Shown here piece by piece: positions 24,530 to 33,025 of a stretch of DNA of 34,427 bases. A program made the position numbers and the translations under genes. The DNA is from Bacteroidota bacterium. Its GTDB lineage: Bacteria; Bacteroidota; Bacteroidia; UKL13-3. The stretch is from positions 1 to 34,427 of the forward strand of contig JAWXAU010000184.1 in NCBI GenBank assembly GCA_034439655.1. Direction: 5' to 3'. Position 1 is the first letter of the stretch. Every line of letters starts with the position of its first letter. Under the pieces are notes generated by a model. The model worked only from the letters and a program-made list of their open reading frames with translations, was not told where the DNA came from and did no database searches.

Positions 24530-26959
24530 TTATTTTTTGGTTTTGATATGATACAATAATTCATATAGATGTGTTTTTACTCTTATTTCTTTATCTCGGG
24601 CGTTAAACATCTTAACTCTGGAATATACACTCTGCCCCGTTTTTAGGTCAATAACATTTGAAAGCAAATAGGTATAATTGTGATTTTTCAGTATTACATT
24701 TACAGCAGAATTATCGCTAGAATTAGACCCCCCTAGTAATAAAACTCCAATAGCACAAGCAAGTTCGAATTTGTCTATTTCTTCCTTTACACCTATTACA
24801 CCTAGTTTTAGAATAAATTGCGTTCCATGATTTGCTATAAAGCCATCTATTTCAGTTTTATCGACTGGTATCAATGAAAACTCTGGATCTGTTGAACTTT
24901 CGTTCAGAAAGTTATTGATTAAATACATTTCATTGAGCTTTTCAGCATCATTTTCTTTTAACGTTTTAGTATTGATATCATCAATAGGCATATCTATTTT
25001 TTTCGCCACATAGTTCATGTCTTCGCTCAATTTTATCACTTTGTTTTCAGAGCTCTCGAACCGGAAATCATCCTTTTTGTTGTGATTGAGTTTTATATAA
25101 AAAGGTGCTACCATTACCATTTTATCTATGGCAACACTTTCATCGAGTTCATACGTGTCAAAGGCTTTATATTCTATATCCATGTACTCTTCTTTCTTGA
25201 TGGTAGACTCTTCTTCATCTTCATTGGCTTTTTTCTTCTGTATATTTTTCTTTTCTTTATATAGTTTTTTATATAGTTTAGCATACTCCTCATCTGCCGC
25301 CAATGCCTTTAGAATACTATAGAAAACAGGTCTTGATTCTGTCCTGATTTCTTCTTCGTTAAATTCCTCACGAAGATTTTTCTTTGACTTTTTCTTCTTT
25401 TTTATTTTTTTCTCCTTGGTTGTTCCCTTCTGGTTTTTATCTTTTGTAGCGTTTATATCTTCATCCGAATCATCTTGTTCAACTTCCACTTTTTTTTCCT
25501 TTTTCTGTTTCTTTTCAGATTTGGTTATTTTTGATTTCTTCCCTTTACTGCCTATAGGTTTGGCTGGGTCAATGTTTTTAAGAGCATCAAAATCTAAATT
25601 GTATTTGGCAACAAAAGTTTTGGTTAAGTCCTCTATCAAGTTGGTAGCATTTTTATCATTGGGATTTACTTTATGGTATTCCCACATTCTTTCCAATGCT
25701 GTTGAAACAAGACCAACATCCGATTTTATTAGACGGCCCAAAAAATAATATGATCCACCGCCACTTCCCTCTATAGTTTTATAACTGGTATGCACCATAC
25801 TATAATAGTTAGTTGCTCCATAATGTACCTGTAGTTTTGACATGGCATACAAACAATGATTCAAGCACTTTTGCAAATAATGGCTATTGGGGTTTTCAGC
25901 CATAAGCAAATATAAACTTACAAAGGCCTCTTCGTATTTCTGCTGCACCAAACAAACGTGTATGTATTCATAACGTGCCACTTTCCTCATATCGAAAAAT
26001 TCTTTCTCGCCGTTCAAAAAAAGTGAGTTACCTGCTGGTTTCATTTTAGCAGCCAAGGCCAATAGCCGTTCTCTGCGTTTCTTAATATTAGGATGCGTGG
26101 ACAGTTCATCATCATACGCATCGGAATTTATATCAAGTGGTGTTAAAACAGAATCTGATGGGATATAGGAATTTGGGAATTTGAGATTCTTGGTTTCTAA
26201 AAAACTGGCACTAAACCGTTTTTCATCAAAAGGTAAATTTGCAAATTGTAATACATCGAACATGCTTTCAATAGCATCGAAACTATAACCGCTTTCTTTA
26301 TATAATTCTAAACCTTCTTCGTCGGCTTCGGTTTCCAGATCGCGACTATATGCTGTTTTCTTAATAAACTTGTCAAAATCTTGACCACTGCTCTTTTTAT
26401 TTAAATCCTTTTCGAGTTGTACTTGATGCTTGAATCCTTTATAAGAATGTTCCTTCGCATAATGTTGAATTTCATGACATAGTATTAAAGCTAACTGTGC
26501 CTCATTTTCAATATGCGATAATAGTCCAATGGTGACGAATACAATTCCTGAATTGGTAGTAAATGCATTTACATAGGGAAACCTGACCACATAAAATCTC
26601 ATTTCATTACTCAAATTCCCTTGCTCTTTGAGCACGGTTTGGGCTACTTTATTTACATAATCACCAAGTGGATCATTATATAGTACCAATCCACTGAGGA
26701 GTATTTCATCAACACTAAAATTAACATACATTTGAAATTCTCTTTGTGTTTTTTTCTCCTTATGAGAAATTTTTTTCTTAGAGATTTTTTCAAGAGATTT
26801 TTTGTATTTCTCCGTACTAGTAGTTGTAACGTCCTTTGGCAAATTACCAGAAGATTTAATCAGTTCATAATGGTCGAAGTCAATAGATGACTGACCCAAA
26901 ACTGTCCTTACCGTAAAAATCAAAATTAAAAATGGCAATTCTCGTTTAAATTTACACAT
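24530..26959 (-). CDS. Secreted M48-type metallopeptidase with Lys-rich insert
   Basis: An 809-residue protein. The ATG at 26959 is preferred because it puts the signal peptide (LPFLILIFTVRTVLGQ) at the N-terminus. The M48 zinc motif HEIQH lies at 162-166, with the third ligand in DLETEAD (207-213), so the peptidase core (about 75-230) looks active. A helical, TPR-like region follows (about 330-465). Residues about 470-555 are a low-complexity stretch rich in Lys, Glu and Asp, unusual for an exported protein. The last 250 residues have no family I can name. The gene is followed by a small beta-barrel after 4 nt, which suggests an envelope quality-control role (inference). An AAT repeat lies about 40 nt upstream. 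Confidence 0.85.
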   Translation of the reverse strand: MCKFKRELPFLILIFTVRTVLGQSSIDFDHYELIKSSGNLPKDVTTTSTEKYKKSLEKISKKKISHKEKKTQREFQMYVNFSVDEILLSGLVLYNDPLGDYVNKVAQTVLKEQGNLSNEMRFYVVRFPYVNAFTTNSGIVFVTIGLLSHIENEAQLALILCHEIQHYAKEHSYKGFKHQVQLEKDLNKKSSGQDFDKFIKKTAYSRDLETEADEEGLELYKESGYSFDAIESMFDVLQFANLPFDEKRFSASFLETKNLKFPNSYIPSDSVLTPLDINSDAYDDELSTHPNIKKRRERLLALAAKMKPAGNSLFLNGEKEFFDMRKVARYEYIHVCLVQQKYEEAFVSLYLLMAENPNSHYLQKCLNHCLYAMSKLQVHYGATNYYSMVHTSYKTIEGSGGGSYYFLGRLIKSDVGLVSTALERMWEYHKVNPNDKNATNLIEDLTKTFVAKYNLDFDALKNIDPAKPIGSKGKKSKITKSEKKQKKEKKVEVEQDDSDEDINATKDKNQKGTTKEKKIKKKKKSKKNLREEFNEEEIRTESRPVFYSILKALAADEEYAKLYKKLYKEKKNIQKKKANEDEEESTIKKEEYMDIEYKAFDTYELDESVAIDKMVMVAPFYIKLNHNKKDDFRFESSENKVIKLSEDMNYVAKKIDMPIDDINTKTLKENDAEKLNEMYLINNFLNESSTDPEFSLIPVDKTEIDGFIANHGTQFILKLGVIGVKEEIDKFELACAIGVLLLGGSNSSDNSAVNVILKNHNYTYLLSNVIDLKTGQSVYSRVKMFNARDKEIRVKTHLYELLYHIKTKK

Positions 26960-27000
26960 AACTTTATTATTTGGCCACAATAATAACAAAGAAATTATAA

Positions 27001-27027
27001 AATAATAATAATAATAATAATAATAAT
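27001..27027. repeat. AAT trinucleotide repeat (9 units)
   Basis: Nine perfect AAT units lie 42-68 nt upstream of the M48 peptidase ATG, in the 179-nt gap between that gene and the VWA-type gene. Such tracts can change length by slippage. Confidence 0.9.
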
Positions 27028-27138
27028 TTATAAAAATAAATAAAAACTGCCTTTAAATATAGACCCAAGAATAGGAACTAACTACGTTAAAATTGACAAT
27101 AAATAAGGCATGCTATATTGTAATTAAAATCACTCAAA

Positions 27139-29232
27139 CTAAACCGCCCCGTTCATCTTCCGCACCAACCACTCCACGGTCATAAACAACAACAACATGG
27201 CAAACAACCATTTCAGATTAATCAAATCTGTCGTTTCGCGTTCGGTATATAAAATAGGTTTTATTACTTCGCTCGATTTAAGTTGTTTCACCAATTTATC
27301 AATTTCTTTGGGATAAAACAACGTTCCTCCAGTGTTCTGCGATAATTGTCCCAAGAGATTATGATCGGCTACCGTTTCTCCCAATTCATTTTGTAAAGGC
27401 AATATAGAAAAGCTTCCAGAGATCGTTTCCACTTTGCCGTCCACCGTAGTTTTGGCAGAATAAGTATATATACCCGGTTGAAGAACTCCTGCATTTAAAG
27501 TATAAGAATTTGCTGTTTTAGAAAATGTATATTTATATAGTTTTCCATCGCTGGTATTAATAGAAAATTCAACATCATTTTTATTGTCTAATTCATAACT
27601 TGGATTATATACTTCAGCATCCAATTGTACAGCTTCGTTTTCTAAATAGGAAGTTTTAAAATTCACCAAACGGAATCGTCGGAGATCACTTTTTACGCCC
27701 AAATATTGTACTGTTTTATTCACAACTTCATCAAAAGCATCATAATTTTTGTTCTGGTTAAAATCGGCCAAACGCCAACGCCACAAGCCTTCACCGCATA
27801 CTACGCCAACCTTCCAAGTATTACCTTTGCTCAAAGCAATTAAAGGATTATTAGTTTTTACATAACCCACTTGTTGGTTAGCCAATACTTCAAAACTTGT
27901 ATTACTATAATTGGCAAATGGCGATTTAAGTGGTGGGAAATTCCCCAATTTATTTTTTAAATTTTCACTCAACGAAAATAAACTAAAACTTCCATTGACA
28001 ATAGGTATCGCATCGTTTTCGTTTGTAGGCGAAGTGTTGATTCTTAAACCACTTAAATACGATGATAATACCTGCCAGTTGGTTTGCGAACCCCCAATAA
28101 ACAAGGTGGGAATTTGCATTTGACGCAAAGTATTTAATATATTTTGTACTGAATTACTTGTGCCTGGCAATTGGTGCATCACCACCAAATTGTATTGTTT
28201 TAAATCAGTAATTTTAGCCAATTCATTTACAAAAACTATTTTGGCTTCATAGTTTCTGTTGCCCTCAATTGATTTTTTCAAAGCCCCCAAATCGGGGTGC
28301 GGCGAGAGGGCAGCGAGTAATATTTTTTGCTTGCCATCTAGTACTTCCACCGCAAATTGATACGTATTATTTATATAACTTATTTCATTGGCAAGCTGCG
28401 TTACCTGAATAGTATAATGTTGCAAACCTGATTCCTTTGCATCAAGTACAACAGGAATATCTGTTGTATAATTTGGCCCTTCTATACTGATGTTTTTAGT
28501 GAATATTTCGTTGCCTTTATATAATACCGAAACCTTCGCTTGTTCACTATTACAGCCATCGCCGGCTATAGCTATATTGACAGGAAATGTATTGCCCAAA
28601 TAGGCGATTTCATTATGCTTTACTTTTTTAATTCGTATATCACGTTGTCTATTGGTATCGCCCAAAGCTATAGTGAACACAGGAAATTTGAATGCTTTGG
28701 CCTCGTAAACAGGATTTACACCTTTGTTATATAAACCATCTCCCACCAATACCAAAGCCCCAATATTATTATTTTCGTAACGCGAATAAATGCCAGAGAT
28801 AAGTGTGCTGTAATCACTTTGTTTTTCATCGAACGTTATATTATTCCCGTCTGTTATTTTTTCGCCAAAAGTGAGGTATTTCACTTCAAAATTATCACCC
28901 AGTTCTTTGTCAATTTTCTTGATATTATCAACGAGCACCGTACGGTAAAATGCTGAATCTTTATTGGCTTTGATGCTTTGCGAATTATCTACAGCTACCA
29001 CTATTAATGGTTTTTCTTTACGGCTATTTTCAGAATTCAACAAGGGGTTGAACAATAGCAAACATATAATACTTACTGCTATAAATCTGAAACCAGACAA
29101 TATATATAATTGCCAACGCTGCGAATCTTCGAAGGGTATTTTATTTTTGCGGTAAAGCCACCACGATGCAGCCGCACCTATTACCAAACACAATAATAGG
29201 TACCAAATGGGATATGGGGTGGAGATATTCAA
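27139..29232 (-). CDS. Membrane-anchored VWA-type protein
   Basis: A 697-residue protein with two N-terminal membrane helices (IWYLLLCLVIGAAASWW and FRFIAVSIICLLLF) and a C-terminal helix near 675-690 (LKWLFAMLLLFMTVEWLV). After the second helix comes a von Willebrand A-like domain with MIDAS motif DNSQS (Asp82, Ser84, Ser86) and LVLVGDGLYNKG. Beta-rich, Ig-like segments and a glutamine-amidotransferase-like region (about 300-400, NLVVMHQLPG and TLFIGGSQTNW) follow. Similar proteins in Bacteroidota are uncharacterised. The start is TTG at 29230-29232: a TGA lies 6 nt upstream in frame, no ATG is available, and the sequence STPYPIWYLLL is the usual start. It stands alone, not beside MoxR or Bat genes. 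Confidence 0.85.
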   Translation of the reverse strand: MNISTPYPIWYLLLCLVIGAAASWWLYRKNKIPFEDSQRWQLYILSGFRFIAVSIICLLLFNPLLNSENSRKEKPLIVVAVDNSQSIKANKDSAFYRTVLVDNIKKIDKELGDNFEVKYLTFGEKITDGNNITFDEKQSDYSTLISGIYSRYENNNIGALVLVGDGLYNKGVNPVYEAKAFKFPVFTIALGDTNRQRDIRIKKVKHNEIAYLGNTFPVNIAIAGDGCNSEQAKVSVLYKGNEIFTKNISIEGPNYTTDIPVVLDAKESGLQHYTIQVTQLANEISYINNTYQFAVEVLDGKQKILLAALSPHPDLGALKKSIEGNRNYEAKIVFVNELAKITDLKQYNLVVMHQLPGTSNSVQNILNTLRQMQIPTLFIGGSQTNWQVLSSYLSGLRINTSPTNENDAIPIVNGSFSLFSLSENLKNKLGNFPPLKSPFANYSNTSFEVLANQQVGYVKTNNPLIALSKGNTWKVGVVCGEGLWRWRLADFNQNKNYDAFDEVVNKTVQYLGVKSDLRRFRLVNFKTSYLENEAVQLDAEVYNPSYELDNKNDVEFSINTSDGKLYKYTFSKTANSYTLNAGVLQPGIYTYSAKTTVDGKVETISGSFSILPLQNELGETVADHNLLGQLSQNTGGTLFYPKEIDKLVKQLKSSEVIKPILYTERETTDLINLKWLFAMLLLFMTVEWLVRKMNGAV

Positions 29233-29292
29233 AGTTCAGTATTTACGGATATAGCGGGTTAAAGTTAATAACAGATAAAGTATGATACAGTT

Positions 29293-30039
29293 TTACATCA
29301 CCATGCCACCGCACACATTAATGGTTTGTCCAGTAATATATGCCGACATATCGGAGGCTAAAAATATACAGGCATTAGCCACATCTGCGGGCAGACCAAC
29401 ACGTTTCAATGGGATTGTTTGCACCCATTGTGCTTTCACTTCATCACTAAGGTGTCCTGTCATTTCAGTTTCAATAAATCCCGGTGCTACTGCGTTACAG
29501 CGTATATTTCTAGAGCCGAGTTCTTTGGCTATCGATTTGGTAAAACCTATCATGCCTGCTTTGGATGCAGCGTAATTGCTTTGCCCTGCATTGCCTGTAA
29601 TACCAACTATGGAGCTCATGTTTATAATACTACCACTTCGAGCCTTCATCATATATTTTGTAGCTGATTTTGTGAGATTGAAAGTAGATTTGAGGTTGGT
29701 CTCCATCACGTCGTCCCACTGCTGCTCAGTCATACGCATCAATAAGGTGTCGCGGGTGATGCCCGCATTATTTATTAGTATATCGAGCGAACCAAAATCT
29801 GCCATCACCGCATCAACCAGTTTTTCCGCTTGGTCGAATTTGGCTGCGTCACTTTGGTAACCTTTTGCTTTGATGCCCAAAGCCAGTAATTCTGCTTCGA
29901 ATACTTTTGCTTTTTCTACAGAGCTTAAATAGGTGAATGCCACATTTGCACCTTGTTGTGCAAACGCTTCAGCCAAGCCTTTTCCTATACCACGGCTGCC
30001 ACCCGTAATAAGGGCTGTTTTTCCTTCGAGTAATTTCAT
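29293..30039 (-). CDS. fabG: 3-oxoacyl-[ACP] reductase
   Basis: A 248-residue short-chain dehydrogenase that reduces 3-oxoacyl-ACP with NADPH in fatty-acid synthesis. Cofactor loop TGGSRGIG is at 12-19, NNAG at 90-93, and catalytic Ser143, Tyr156 and Lys160 lie in SNYAASKAG. The length and the ending (TGQTINVCGGMVM) are typical for FabG. The ATG at 30039 is chosen because it gives the family N-terminus (MKLLEGKTALITGG). An upstream start at 30078 would add 13 atypical residues. An exact TATATTTG box ends 4 nt before this ATG. Confidence 0.95.
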   Translation of the reverse strand: MKLLEGKTALITGGSRGIGKGLAEAFAQQGANVAFTYLSSVEKAKVFEAELLALGIKAKGYQSDAAKFDQAEKLVDAVMADFGSLDILINNAGITRDTLLMRMTEQQWDDVMETNLKSTFNLTKSATKYMMKARSGSIINMSSIVGITGNAGQSNYAASKAGMIGFTKSIAKELGSRNIRCNAVAPGFIETEMTGHLSDEVKAQWVQTIPLKRVGLPADVANACIFLASDMSAYITGQTINVCGGMVM

Positions 30040-30043
30040 GCAG

Positions 30044-30064
30044 CAAATATAAGGCGAATGCCTT
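30044..30064 (-). promoter_or_regulatory. fabG -7 box with adjoining palindrome
   Basis: TATATTTG (30044-30051, minus strand) lies 4 nt before the fabG ATG. Directly upstream, AAGGC-GAAT-GCCTT (30051-30064) is a perfect 5-bp inverted repeat inside the promoter spacer. It could be a small operator, but no regulator is known. Confidence 0.4.
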
Positions 30065-30153
30065 TTGGCTGATTGCATTTGCTATAGTACCTTTCATTTT
30101 CAATTCTTTTGCAATAACTTGCAACCCAAATTTAGCTATCCCCAAATTAATAC

Positions 30154-31920
30154 ATGCTGAAAATAAAAATCATATTATGGAGCATTTGTTTAGTTGCCTT
30201 AAGCCATACTGCAATAGCCCAAGGCGATATGGACGATGCTTTTTTCGATAAGCATAAATCTAATGTAAAAGCTGGGGCTGACCTTCTGAAAAAACTTAAG
30301 AAAAGTAAAAATCTTCAAATCTCAGATCCCAAGCAAGCTATGGATTTGGCTACTGAGGCAACGGAGAAAGCTAAAAAAATGAAACTGAAAAAAATTGAAA
30401 TGATAGGACATTTGCAGCTCTCAAATTTATATAATAAAGAAAAAAATTACACAAAAGCCCATGCACAATGCAGCGATGCAGAAGCACTGGGACATAGCAG
30501 CAATGACAATGAACTCTTGGCCATTATCTATTATCAGAATGCAGCCATATTTAATAACCAAGCCAATATCGATGAAGCATATAATTATTATAGTTACGCA
30601 TTGGGATATTATCAGAGCCAAAGAAACACTAAAGGCATGATGCATTGTAATATTGAAATGGGAAGTATCTCTATAGCAAGAAATAAACTTGAAGATGCCA
30701 AAGTACAATTGGCAGAAGCGAAGAAACTGGCTACTACCCTAGCAGATGGGGCATCATTGAATAAGATAAACGAGAAGCTAAATTTCTGCCAAATCACGCT
30801 CGACAATCAAAAGAAATCAAATGAAATGCAGGGTAAGGTTTCTCAAATGCAGGACGAAGTTGGATTGATGAACTCAACGTTGAACCTGATGAAGGATTCC
30901 ATGCAAATGACTGAACGCGAAAAGAAAATGTTGCATCAGCAAATGGATATGGAACGTAATAACCAACAGCAGAAACTCGACCTAGGGCAGAAACAACGTG
31001 AAATACAAGAACTTCAGTTACAAGAAAAAGAATCCGATAAAAATGTACTTATTATTATATTGACCATGTTGGGTATTGTTGGAATTTTAATGTCAGTGCA
31101 GCTACGTGCACTCACCAAAGCCCGGAATAATTTGCAAATAGCACTTACCGAATTAAAAGAAACGCAAAGCCAATTGGTGATGTCGGAAAAGCTGGCATCG
31201 CTAGGCAAAGTAACCGCTGGCATCGCTCATGAATTGAAAAATCCACTCAATTTTATTAATAATTTTGCTAAACTCAATTACGATTTGCTCCACGAACTGC
31301 ACGACCCCATCAACGATGAGGAAAGAAAAGCTGTTATACAATTATTGCAAGAAAATACCAGTAAAATATCAGAACACGGTAAACGTTCAGATGGAATTAT
31401 TACCAATATGTTACGCCATTTAGACAATGTGAAAAGTAAACCCGCAGATTTTGATTTTGGTAAAATGGTAGAGGAAACATTATATTATAGTATGGAGCAA
31501 AACAACAAGCGATTTCCATCACTTTTGGTAGTACCACAAGTGGAACTATTATATAATGAGATTGTTCATAAACCCAAAAAAGATTTGGCCCGTGCTGTTA
31601 CCAATATAGTTGATAATGCTTTGTATGCACTTAATGAAAAACTAAAAACCAATCCTGATTTTATACCAGAACTTATCATAAAAACTTATGATAAAAACAA
31701 CCAGATATATATTAGTATTGCCGACAATGGCGACGGCATAAAACTATCCGAATTACAAGAGATATTCGAACCATTTTACACCACCAAACCTCCTAACGAA
31801 GGCACAGGGCTTGGACTTTCACTAGCTTTTGATCTGGTGAGAGCGAATGGTGGGAATATTATAGTAGAAAGTGAAGTTGGCAAAGGTTGCAGTTTTATTT
31901 TGGAACTACCGAAAAGTTAA
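30154..31920 (+). CDS. Sensor histidine kinase with secreted TPR domain
   Basis: A 588-residue kinase. A signal peptide (1-22) is followed by TPR-like helices (about 35-215), a coiled coil (about 222-293) and one membrane helix (297-315). A cytoplasmic linker leads to the HisKA-type H-box, with His359 in GIAHELKNPLNFINN, and to an ATPase domain with N-box NIVDNALYAL, G1 ADNGDGI, F-box FEPFYTTKP and G2 GTGLGLSLA. The kinase core looks complete. There is no receiver domain and no response regulator within view, so its partner is encoded elsewhere. Signal-peptide TPR sensor kinases of this plan are common in Bacteroidota. The stimulus is unknown. Confidence 0.93.
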   Translation: MLKIKIILWSICLVALSHTAIAQGDMDDAFFDKHKSNVKAGADLLKKLKKSKNLQISDPKQAMDLATEATEKAKKMKLKKIEMIGHLQLSNLYNKEKNYTKAHAQCSDAEALGHSSNDNELLAIIYYQNAAIFNNQANIDEAYNYYSYALGYYQSQRNTKGMMHCNIEMGSISIARNKLEDAKVQLAEAKKLATTLADGASLNKINEKLNFCQITLDNQKKSNEMQGKVSQMQDEVGLMNSTLNLMKDSMQMTEREKKMLHQQMDMERNNQQQKLDLGQKQREIQELQLQEKESDKNVLIIILTMLGIVGILMSVQLRALTKARNNLQIALTELKETQSQLVMSEKLASLGKVTAGIAHELKNPLNFINNFAKLNYDLLHELHDPINDEERKAVIQLLQENTSKISEHGKRSDGIITNMLRHLDNVKSKPADFDFGKMVEETLYYSMEQNNKRFPSLLVVPQVELLYNEIVHKPKKDLARAVTNIVDNALYALNEKLKTNPDFIPELIIKTYDKNNQIYISIADNGDGIKLSELQEIFEPFYTTKPPNEGTGLGLSLAFDLVRANGGNIIVESEVGKGCSFILELPKS

Positions 31921-31933
31921 CTGTTAGTCTGAG

Positions 31934-32616
31934 TTAATAGTATTCAAAATATCTAATTGCTATTTCACGGGGTTTCCTATCTTTTGATTTAGAAATATGG
32001 ATTTCTGTTGGATTATTTTGAGCATCAAATTTAAAATATGAAAAGAATTCTTCTGTTATTTCTTGTGATAGTAGATTTGTTTCTATACTTTTTACTATTC
32101 TATTTTGAGCATCGATAATATTCTCATATTTTTGAGCAAAGACAATAGCTGCATGTTCATCATAATAAAGGCCTTTCCATGCCTTATCACGAAAGTTACT
32201 GCTTAATTCCATATTATATATCCAGCACACTTTGCCAGCTATATCATATTGAGTCACTACATAGGCAGTGTCCGAAACCCATTTATAATTGAAAGAGTCT
32301 GTTCGTGTTCCATCAGCATTCATAACAATACCGCTTACTCTTTTATTTTCGTATTTATTATGGTTATGTATTTAAAAATAGGCTCTGGATATTCGGAAGA
32401 TTTTGAATATGTTTCTTTTCATATAAAATCTCCTTCAACACTAAAATAATAATGGTTTTTGAATGTCCATAGTGATGTATCAATAAGGTGAGTAGTATCA
32501 AAACTCGTAGATAAGGACTCAAGGTGATAAGTCAAAATACTTTTCACTTTACCTCTAAATCCATACTCTTTTAGACTAGTATATTGACCAAAGTACATAA
32601 TAATGAAAGAACGCAA
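31934..32616 (-). pseudogene. Broken gene: one in-frame stop and one frameshift
   Basis: Two open pieces appear to be one original gene. The upstream piece (32422-32616) reads YTSLKEYGFRGKVKSILTY and ends at a TGA (32419-32421) after EGDFI. The same frame continues with KETYSKSSEYPEPIFKYI until about 32365. A second frame then takes over with HNKYENKRVSGIV and runs into the 129-residue ORF (31934-32323) ending IAIRYFEYY. The joined product would be a roughly 220-residue, Tyr/Asn-rich protein of a kind often secreted in Bacteroidota; I cannot name a family. The N-terminus has no ATG start or clear signal peptide, so it may also be truncated. Other genes here stop at TGA, so stop recoding is unlikely. 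Confidence 0.7.
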
Positions 32617-32638
32617 AATGAGGTTAGAAGATATTTTT

Positions 32639-32884
32639 TCAAAACGAAACTCTTTTACGATTGAAAGTTCGTGATTGCTTTATATCATTAATCATTTCAT
32701 CTGCTGATTGCTTTGAAACAAAAGCCCCATAAAGCGATTCTAAAGAATGCTTTTTTGTCCAACTAGTTGTTTTCGTAGAGTTTGAAAGTTTAGCAATAAG
32801 CTCCAATTTGCTATCAGCACTTAGGTTCTTAAGCATCTCAAAGTATGTTTCTACTAAGTTAATATTTAAGTCTGCTGCCTTCAT
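32639..32884 (-). CDS. Antitoxin-like small protein, orphan
   Basis: An 81-residue, largely helical protein. The layout, with an N-terminal NLVETYFEMLKNLSADSKLELIAKL helix pair and the ending DEMINDIKQSRTFNRK, resembles small Bacteroidota antitoxins that precede PIN-domain (VapC-type) toxins. I recall the SRxFNR ending from that group, but cannot check it. No toxin follows: the next frame holds the broken gene described at 31934. If the family call is right, this is an orphan antitoxin. A TACATTTG box (32912-32919) lies 27 nt upstream of the ATG. The reading frame is intact. Confidence 0.6.
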   Translation of the reverse strand: MKAADLNINLVETYFEMLKNLSADSKLELIAKLSNSTKTTSWTKKHSLESLYGAFVSKQSADEMINDIKQSRTFNRKRVSF

Positions 32885-32911
32885 GTGCTATATTGATTAT
32901 TATTTGCAACG

Positions 32912-32919
32912 CAAATGTA
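32912..32919 (-). promoter_or_regulatory. -7 box of the antitoxin-like gene
   Basis: TACATTTG on the minus strand matches TAnnTTTG, 27 nt before the ATG. No TTG was found at the normal -33 spacing. Confidence 0.35.
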
Positions 32920-33010
32920 GGAAAAATTTTATTGTTTATCGTTAGCAATTCAAATGAAAGACCCACCCAAAATTAATTTTTTATTAATAGGAATACTACC
33001 TTCTCTATCA

Positions 33011-33018
33011 TAGTTTTG
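33011..33018 (+). promoter_or_regulatory. -7 box of the GH3-family gene
   Basis: TAGTTTTG matches TAnnTTTG and ends 7 nt before the GTG start at 33026. The transcript start would fall at or next to the start codon. Confidence 0.4.
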
Positions 33019-33025
33019 TACCACA

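Noticed and set aside
25128-25322. Hydrophobic plus-strand ORFs opposite the M48 gene
   Set aside because: They are the antisense of Lys/Glu-rich codons and have no independent support.
32419-32421. Recoded TGA (Sec or alternative code) in the broken gene
   Set aside because: A second disruption (frameshift) lies nearby, and other frames in the window, such as the shifted barrel frame and the antitoxin-like gene, end at TGA normally.
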